From contig JAGQJJ010000340.1 of the NCBI GenBank assembly GCA_020430675.1, positions 1 through 5,266 of the forward strand: a stretch of DNA of 5,266 nt, written 5' to 3'. The position numbers were made by a program, and so were the translations under genes. The notes below the pieces were generated by a model that saw only the letters and a program-made list of their open reading frames with translations, made no database searches and was not told the origin of the DNA. Source of the DNA: Myxococcales bacterium (GTDB taxonomy: Bacteria; Myxococcota; Bradymonadia; UBA7976; UBA1532). Shown here piece by piece: positions 1 to 5,266 of the stretch (position 1 is the stretch's first letter; each line of letters starts with the position of its first letter).

Positions 1-5
1 TGATG
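1..5 (+). other. Possible TGATG stop-start overlap with an upstream gene
   Basis: The window opens with TGATG, in which a TGA (1-3) shares one base with the first ATG (3-5). Because later junctions in this operon are ATGA overlaps, this may be the end of an upstream co-directional gene coupled to the DUF4350 gene. The alternative is that the DUF4350 frame continues upstream: the preceding codon is NTG, which is not a stop. Only two bases are visible before the ATG, so the sequence cannot decide. Confidence 0.25.
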
Positions 6-1132
6 GGCGCGCTGCTGCTGATGGTGCTCGGCGGCTGCGGCCCGACCTATAACTGGCCCGACTCGCCCTCCGGCCAATCGGCGCTGATCGCCTTGGCCAA
101 GAGCAAGCGCATCGACATGCGCTGGCGCCGCGACCCGTTGACCGCCCTGACCGATGACAGCGCCGAGAAGGTCGACGACGACGCACCCAAGGACGGCGAG
201 GCCCCACGCAAGCCGGCCGAAGCCATCGTGCTGCTGCCCGGCGCCGAGCCGAACGACCGCGAATGGGCCGCCCTGCTCGAGTGGACCGAGTCGGGCCATA
301 TGTTGATCGTCGCCAACGGCGCCGAGCCGCCCAAGCAGCTCCAGATCAAGCGCGACTGCACCGACGCCGTCGCCGCGCCGCTGACCACGACCGACATCGC
401 GCCCGGACCCGGCCTGTCGATCGGCGTGCCGCCCGCCTGCACGCTCGTCGCCGAGACCGACGACGCCTCCGCCGAGATCGCCCGCGAAGATGGCGCCGCC
501 TACGCCTACTATCTGCGCCGCGAATACGGCGAGCTGATCGTGCTCGCCGACGGCGCCCTCTTCACCAACGTCTCGCTGGCCTGCGCCGACAACGCGACGT
601 GGCTTTTCAGCCAGCTCGGACGCGCCGACGGCCCGGTCGAGCTGGTCGACGCCCTGTTGCTCGACGACCCGTTCGGCGGCGGCGACGACGTGCCCGAGGT
701 CGACAAGACGCGCCTGACCGCGCTGCTCATCCAGGGCTTCCTGCTCGCGATGCTGCTGCTGCTCTCGCGCGGCGTGCATTTCGGCGCGCCCCGCGACCCG
801 GTGCACACCGGCCGCCGCGCCTTCGCCGAGCACGTGCGCGCCCTGGGCATGCTCTACGCCCGCGGCCAGGCCAAGGACCACGCGCTCCGCCTGTACGCCA
901 CCTGGGCTCTCGACCGCCTGCGCCAACGCATGGCCGGTCGCCGCGCCCACGACCTGCCCTCGCTCGCCGCCGCCATCGCCGCCCAGACCGGCCGCGCGCC
1001 CGACGAGGTGCACGCGCTGCTCGACGCCGCCCAGCGCGCCATCGACTCTCCCAACGAGCCCGCGGTCAGCGCCCCGCTGACGGTGATGGCCCGCTTGTCC
1101 CGCTTGCTCAAAGAAGTCGGAGGAACGACCCG

Positions 1133-1136
<4 letters not shown>
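3..1136 (+). CDS. DUF4350-domain envelope membrane protein (start uncertain, possibly 5'-partial)
   Basis: The protein is 377 residues as read from the first visible ATG. Residues 1-12 (MGALLLMVLGGC) are hydrophobic and end in a lipobox-like LGGC, so Cys12 may be a lipidated residue. No basic n-region is visible, so the true start may lie upstream of the window. Residues about 20-105 fit the DUF4350 pattern: SGQSAL followed by RRDPL, then strand IVLLPG, then EWTESGHMLIVANG. They are interrupted by an acidic, Pro-rich linker at about 51-72. The GELIVLADGALFTN segment (176-189) and the following DNATW are also typical of these proteins. One transmembrane helix lies at about 238-256. It is followed by a helical, Arg-rich and presumably cytoplasmic tail containing AFAEHVRALGMLYARG. 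The stop overlaps the MoxR gene start by 4 bases. The family has no established biochemical function; co-occurrence with MoxR and DUF58 genes suggests a role in the same envelope-associated assembly. Cys119, Cys146 and Cys194 would be extracytoplasmic and could form a disulfide (inference). Confidence 0.8.
1119..1124 (+). promoter_or_regulatory. Strong Shine-Dalgarno for the MoxR gene
   Basis: GGAGGA lies 8 bases upstream of the ATG at 1133, inside the last codons of the DUF4350 gene. It fixes the MoxR start at 1133 rather than at the in-frame ATG at 1145 or at any of the 290 open codons upstream in the same frame. It is the clearest ribosome-binding site in the window. Confidence 0.8.
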
Positions 1137-2106
<970 letters not shown>

Positions 2107-2110
<4 letters not shown>

Positions 2111-3453
2111 GCCGAGCCCGGCCCCAGTCGGTCGGTGGGCGCCTCGTGCCCACCACCCGCTTTGTGCTGGCCGCCATCGCTCCGCTGGCCCTGGCCTTCG
2201 CCGCGCTTTTCGAAGAGCAGCTCTTCTGGCCCATGCTCGCCGCCGACGCCGGCATCCTGCTCTTCGCCGCGGTCGACGCGCTCTTCGCGAGGCGCCCGCT
2301 GATCTTCGTCGAGCGGCATGTGCCGCCCGTGCTGTCGCTCGACCGTTGGGCCAAGGTCACGCTGACGCTGCGCTCGGTCGCGCGCCGCACGTTGATCGTC
2401 GAGGTCACCGACGACGTCTTCCCGGCGGCCGAGCGCAACGACCTGCCGGCGCGCATCCGGCTCCGCCGCGGCGTGAACACCGCGCTGACCTATCGCATCC
2501 GCCCGCGCCGCCGCGGCGCGCACGCCCTCGGCGCCCATACCCTGCGCTACCGCTCGCCGCTGGGCCTGTGGCTGCGCCAGCAGCGCATCCCCGCCGAAGA
2601 CTGGGTCAAGGTCTACCCTGACATCCGCGCCGTCGCCGCCTTCGAGCTGCTCGCCCGCAAGAACCGTGAGATGGCCGGCGTGCGCCCCACGCGGCGGCGC
2701 AGCGACGTCAACGAGTTCGACAGCCTGCGCGAGTACCAGCGCGACGACGCCTACCGGGCCATCGACTGGCGCGCCACCGCCCGCAAGGGCGAGCTGATCG
2801 TGCGCACCTACAAGACCGAAGAGAACCAGAGCGTCGTCTTCATCCTCGACGGCGGCCGCTTGATGACCGCCGAGACCGCCGGCCTCTCGTTCTACGACCA
2901 CGCCCTCAACGCCACGCTGCTGCTGGCCCACGTCGCCACGCGCTCGGGCGACAACATCGGCCTCGTCAGCTACAGCGACGCCGTCGACGCCTTCGTCGCG
3001 CCCAAACGCGGCGCCAAGGCCACGCGCCAGCTCGTCGAAGCCGTCTTCGATCGCTACCCGCGCCTCGTCGACGCCAACCTGCCCGCCGCGATGCGCGCCC
3101 TCGGCGCCCGCGTGCGCCAGCGCAGCCTGCTGGTGCTCTTCACCCAGGTCGTCGACGACGTCAGCGCGCGCATGCTGGTGCAGGCCATCCGGTCGGTGCG
3201 CCGCCGCCACCTGGTGCTCTGCGTCATCTTCCGTGACGAAGACGTCGAGCGCCTGGCCCACCCCGAGACCAGCGCCGAAGACAACATCGCGCTCTACACC
3301 CAGGCCGCCGCCGCCGAGCTGCTCGGCTGGCGCGACCGCCTGCTGCGCGACCTGCAAGCCCAGGGCGCGCTGGTGCTCGACGTCGAGACGCGCGATCTGA
3401 CCCCCTCGCTGATCAACCGCTACCTCGACATCAAGATCCGCCACCTCTTGTGA
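2107..3453 (+). CDS. DUF58-domain membrane protein, presumed MoxR partner
   Basis: The protein has 448 residues, a usual length for DUF58 proteins that sit beside MoxR genes. Two hydrophobic segments at about 17-35 and 39-61 anchor the N-terminus. A beta-rich region follows at about 65-170, ending in the family-typical RSPLGLW (149-155). The DUF58 signature spans 203-226, with EFDSLREY, AIDW (218-221) and ATAR (223-226). The rest resembles a von Willebrand A fold: strand VVFILDGGRLM (243-253) occupies the MIDAS position, but the classic DxSxS is replaced by DGGRLM, so normal metal binding is doubtful. DUF58 proteins commonly carry a similarly non-canonical motif. In many family members the REY motif is followed by a PGDD-like loop; here it reads QRDDAYR (211-217), lacking the glycine. 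By genetic association it is the likely partner or tether of the MoxR ATPase, with its large soluble portion in the cytoplasm. Its molecular function is not established. Confidence 0.93.
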
Positions 3454-3455
3454 GG
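3451..3455 (+). promoter_or_regulatory. Shine-Dalgarno-like site for the phosphoesterase gene
   Basis: TGAGG, including the DUF58 stop codon itself, puts GAGG 7 bases upstream of the ATG at 3463. The rest of the 9-base gap is C-rich with no other purine tract, so this is the best candidate ribosome-binding site and supports the start at 3463. Confidence 0.5.
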
Positions 3456-3462
3456 CCCCCCG

Positions 3463-4650
3463 ATGAGCGCGCGAGTCATCGCCTTTCTCAGTGACATCCA
3501 CATCGGCGACAACGCGCCGACCAACTGGTACCAGCGCGACGTGCACGAAGGCATGCTGCTCGCCGCCTTCGAGCACCTGATCGCCCGCGATGACCTCGCC
3601 GAAGTCATCATCCTCGGCGATCTGATCGACCAGTGGACCTACGTGCCCGACCGGCGGCCGCCCACGCTGGAAGAGATCGCCGCCGCCAACCCGGCGATCT
3701 TCGGCGCCACCGGCGCGCTCGCCCGGCTGGCCGCGCACACGTCCCTGACCCTGCTGCCGGGCAACCATGACATGGCGCTCGGCCACCAGCCCGGCGCGCT
3801 CGCCAAGGTGATCGGCGCACCGGTCAACCAGCCGAGCGGCGTGGTCTACAAACCCGCCGCCGCCCAGGGCCAGCTCGTCTGCACGCATGGCCACATCTAC
3901 TCGATGTTCAACGCGCCCGACTTGTTGGCCTCACCCGGCGATGGCCTGCCGATCGGTCATTTCATCACCCGCCTCTCGGCCTTGCATGCCAATCAGCAGC
4001 TCAAAGCCGGCCAGACCGTCGCCGACCTGCCCCATAACGGCGACCCCAACGGCCTCGGCCTGCTCGGCGATGCCTTCGAGCAGATCATCGTCTCGTACAA
4101 AGACGACAACAGCTCGCTCGCCGAGGTGACCATCCGCACGCTCGTCGAAGCCGTCGGTGGCACCCTCGACCTCACGTTTGACATGCTCGATGGCACCCGC
4201 ATCACCGCCACCGAAGTCATCGCGCGCTATGCCAATCTGCACGCCAACTACGACAAGGTCGCCTCGGGCTCGAAGCGCCTCTATGGCACCGACCCCGGCG
4301 TGCGCGCGCTGCTCGACACCGACGTCGCCCACTCGATCGAACACTTCGCCGAGGTGCTCTCCGACAAGTACACGATGATCGTCATGGGCCATACCCACGA
4401 GCCGGTCGACCACCGCGATGGCACCTGGAGCTTCCGCGCCGACTATGTCTATGCCAACTCGGGCTTCAACTGTCCCTCGAAGGTCGACATGAACAACCCC
4501 GACAAGCCAAGGCATGGCACCTTCATCGAAGTCACCATCGATGACACCGCCCGCACCCTGAGCAGCGCCGTGCGCTTCGTCGACCTGTCCGAAGGCACCC
4601 CCAAGGTCGCCGACAAGACGCTCGACACGCGCCAGATCGCGATGCGCTGA
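3463..4650 (+). CDS. Calcineurin-like metallophosphoesterase with a long internal insert
   Basis: This is a 395-residue soluble protein with no signal peptide. The dinuclear-metal motifs of the family are all present: SDIHIGD (10-16, Asp11/His13), LGDLID (51-56, Asp53), GNHD (100-103, Asn101/His102), THGH (141-144, His142) and GHTH (309-312, His310/His312). ANSGFN (331-336) matches the post-motif strand that usually reads like NPGS. It should therefore be a catalytically competent phosphoester hydrolase; the substrate cannot be read from the sequence and may be a nucleotide, phospholipid precursor or phosphoprotein. About 165 residues separate THGH from GHTH, far more than in compact family members. 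This region includes IGHFITRLSALHANQQ and a helical stretch at about 215-300, probably a cap or substrate-specificity domain. The ATG at 3463 is 9 bases after the DUF58 stop, and strand 1 (RVIAFLSD) begins at once, which supports this start. It is probably co-transcribed with the MoxR-DUF58 genes, but a functional link is unproven. Confidence 0.93.
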   Translation: MSARVIAFLSDIHIGDNAPTNWYQRDVHEGMLLAAFEHLIARDDLAEVIILGDLIDQWTYVPDRRPPTLEEIAAANPAIFGATGALARLAAHTSLTLLPGNHDMALGHQPGALAKVIGAPVNQPSGVVYKPAAAQGQLVCTHGHIYSMFNAPDLLASPGDGLPIGHFITRLSALHANQQLKAGQTVADLPHNGDPNGLGLLGDAFEQIIVSYKDDNSSLAEVTIRTLVEAVGGTLDLTFDMLDGTRITATEVIARYANLHANYDKVASGSKRLYGTDPGVRALLDTDVAHSIEHFAEVLSDKYTMIVMGHTHEPVDHRDGTWSFRADYVYANSGFNCPSKVDMNNPDKPRHGTFIEVTIDDTARTLSSAVRFVDLSEGTPKVADKTLDTRQIAMR

Positions 4651-4654
4651 CGCC

Positions 4655-5266
4655 ATGAAGCTCACCCCCGGCGGCGGCTGCGCTTTCATCGGCATGGTGC
4701 ACCTCGACCCGCTGCCCGGCAGCCCGCGCTGGGCCGGCGACATGCGCGCGGTCATCGAGCGCGCCCGGCGCGACGCCGCGGCCCTGATCGAAGGCGGCTG
4801 CGACGCGCTGCTCGTCGAGAACATGGGCGACGTGCCCTACCTGCGCGGCGCCGTGCCGCCCGAGACGGTGGCGGCCATGGCCCGCGCCGTCGCCGCCATC
4901 ACCGACCTGGGCCACCCCACCGGCGTCCAGATCCTCGCCGCCGCCAACCGCGAAGCCCTCGGCGTCGCCGTGGCTTGCGGCGCCAGCTTCATCCGCGTCG
5001 AGGCCTTCGCCTACGCGCACGTCGCCGACGAAGGCTGGCTCGACGCCTGCGCCGGCGACCTGCTCCGCGCCCGCCGCGCCCTCGGCGCCGACGTCTCCAT
5101 CTGGGCCGACGTGCAAAAGAAGCACGCCGCCCACGCCGTCACCGCCGACCTGTCCATGGCGGAGCTGGCGAAGGGGGCCGCGTTCTGCGTGGTCGACGCG
5201 CTCGTCGTGACGGGGGTGGCGACCGGGCGGCCGACCGCGCTCGCCGACGTGACGGCGGCCCGCGCG
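4655..5266 (+). CDS. BtpA/SgcQ-family TIM-barrel protein (3'-partial)
   Basis: An open frame starts at ATG 4655, 4 bases after the phosphoesterase stop, and runs off the window after 204 codons; full-length family members are about 260-280 residues. Family motifs are FIGMVHLDPLPGSP (11-24), ALIEGGCDALLVENMGD (43-59), FIRVEAF (112-118), ADVQKKHA (151-158) and DALVVTGVATG (181-191). They match the order of strands in the BtpA family, a predicted (beta/alpha)8 barrel. Cyanobacterial BtpA was linked to photosystem I accumulation, and SgcQ lies in a putative sugar operon, but most bacterial members have no known reaction; a photosynthetic role is not implied here. Where many members read NVLRNDA, this one reads QILAAAN (92-98). 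No clear Shine-Dalgarno precedes the ATG, so translation may depend on coupling to the gene upstream. Glycine codons change from all GGC to all GGG after residue 168. Confidence 0.88.
   Translation, partial: MKLTPGGGCAFIGMVHLDPLPGSPRWAGDMRAVIERARRDAAALIEGGCDALLVENMGDVPYLRGAVPPETVAAMARAVAAITDLGHPTGVQILAAANREALGVAVACGASFIRVEAFAYAHVADEGWLDACAGDLLRARRALGADVSIWADVQKKHAAHAVTADLSMAELAKGAAFCVVDALVVTGVATGRPTALADVTAARA

Noticed and set aside
263..1132. A 290-codon N-terminal extension of the MoxR protein in the same frame
   Set aside because: The extension is an Arg, Ala and Pro-rich out-of-frame reading of the DUF4350 gene. GGAGGA at 1119-1124 and the usual MoxR length both set the start at 1133.
3454..3462. 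A possible terminator or promoter between the DUF58 and phosphoesterase genes
   Set aside because: The gap is only 9 bases and C-rich, too short for a hairpin terminator plus a promoter; I see no inverted repeat followed by a T run there.
3931..4824. A 297-codon open frame on the - strand opposite the phosphoesterase and BtpA genes
   Set aside because: It is a shadow of two motif-bearing genes, rich in Gly, Val, Asp and Ala with no family signature.
4532..5134. A 200-codon open frame on the - strand opposite the BtpA gene
   Set aside because: The + strand frame from 4655 carries the full series of BtpA motifs, and the antisense translation is low-complexity.

Overview
This window is a dense, gene-on-gene stretch of a very GC-rich bacterial chromosome. 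GC is roughly 70% by eye, and codon third positions are overwhelmingly G or C. All five genes read on the + strand, with junctions of -4, -4, +9 and +4 bases. The first protein looks like a lipid-anchored or signal-bearing envelope protein, which together with the gene families present suggests a high-GC Gram-negative bacterium such as a myxobacterial or planctomycete relative. That assignment is an inference from composition and gene content only, and I am not confident of the phylum.

Layout: (1) 3-1136, a DUF4350-type membrane protein whose N-terminus sits at the window edge. (2) 1133-2110, a complete MoxR-family AAA+ ATPase with all ATPase motifs intact. (3) 2107-3453, a complete DUF58 protein with two N-terminal membrane segments and a degenerate von Willebrand A-like domain. 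(4) 3463-4650, a calcineurin-like metallophosphoesterase with an unusually long insert between its last two metal-binding motifs. (5) 4655 to the window end, a BtpA/SgcQ-family TIM-barrel protein cut off by the window edge.

Genes 1-3 form the widespread but poorly understood DUF4350-MoxR-DUF58 module. MoxR ATPases are thought to act as chaperone-like or metal-insertion motors that work with vWA-type partners. Here the DUF58 protein would be the membrane-tethered partner and the DUF4350 protein an envelope component. The two ATGA overlaps imply translational coupling and balanced synthesis. The phosphoesterase and BtpA genes follow with almost no spacing and are probably co-transcribed, but nothing in the sequence proves that they work with the MoxR module.

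I see no RNA genes, mobile elements, CRISPR arrays, promoters or terminators. There is no intergenic space longer than 9 bases, so transcription control must lie upstream of the window. The window is mostly ordinary housekeeping-like sequence. Its most notable points are the gene combination, the phosphoesterase insert, the BtpA variant motifs, and an abrupt codon-usage change near the right end.
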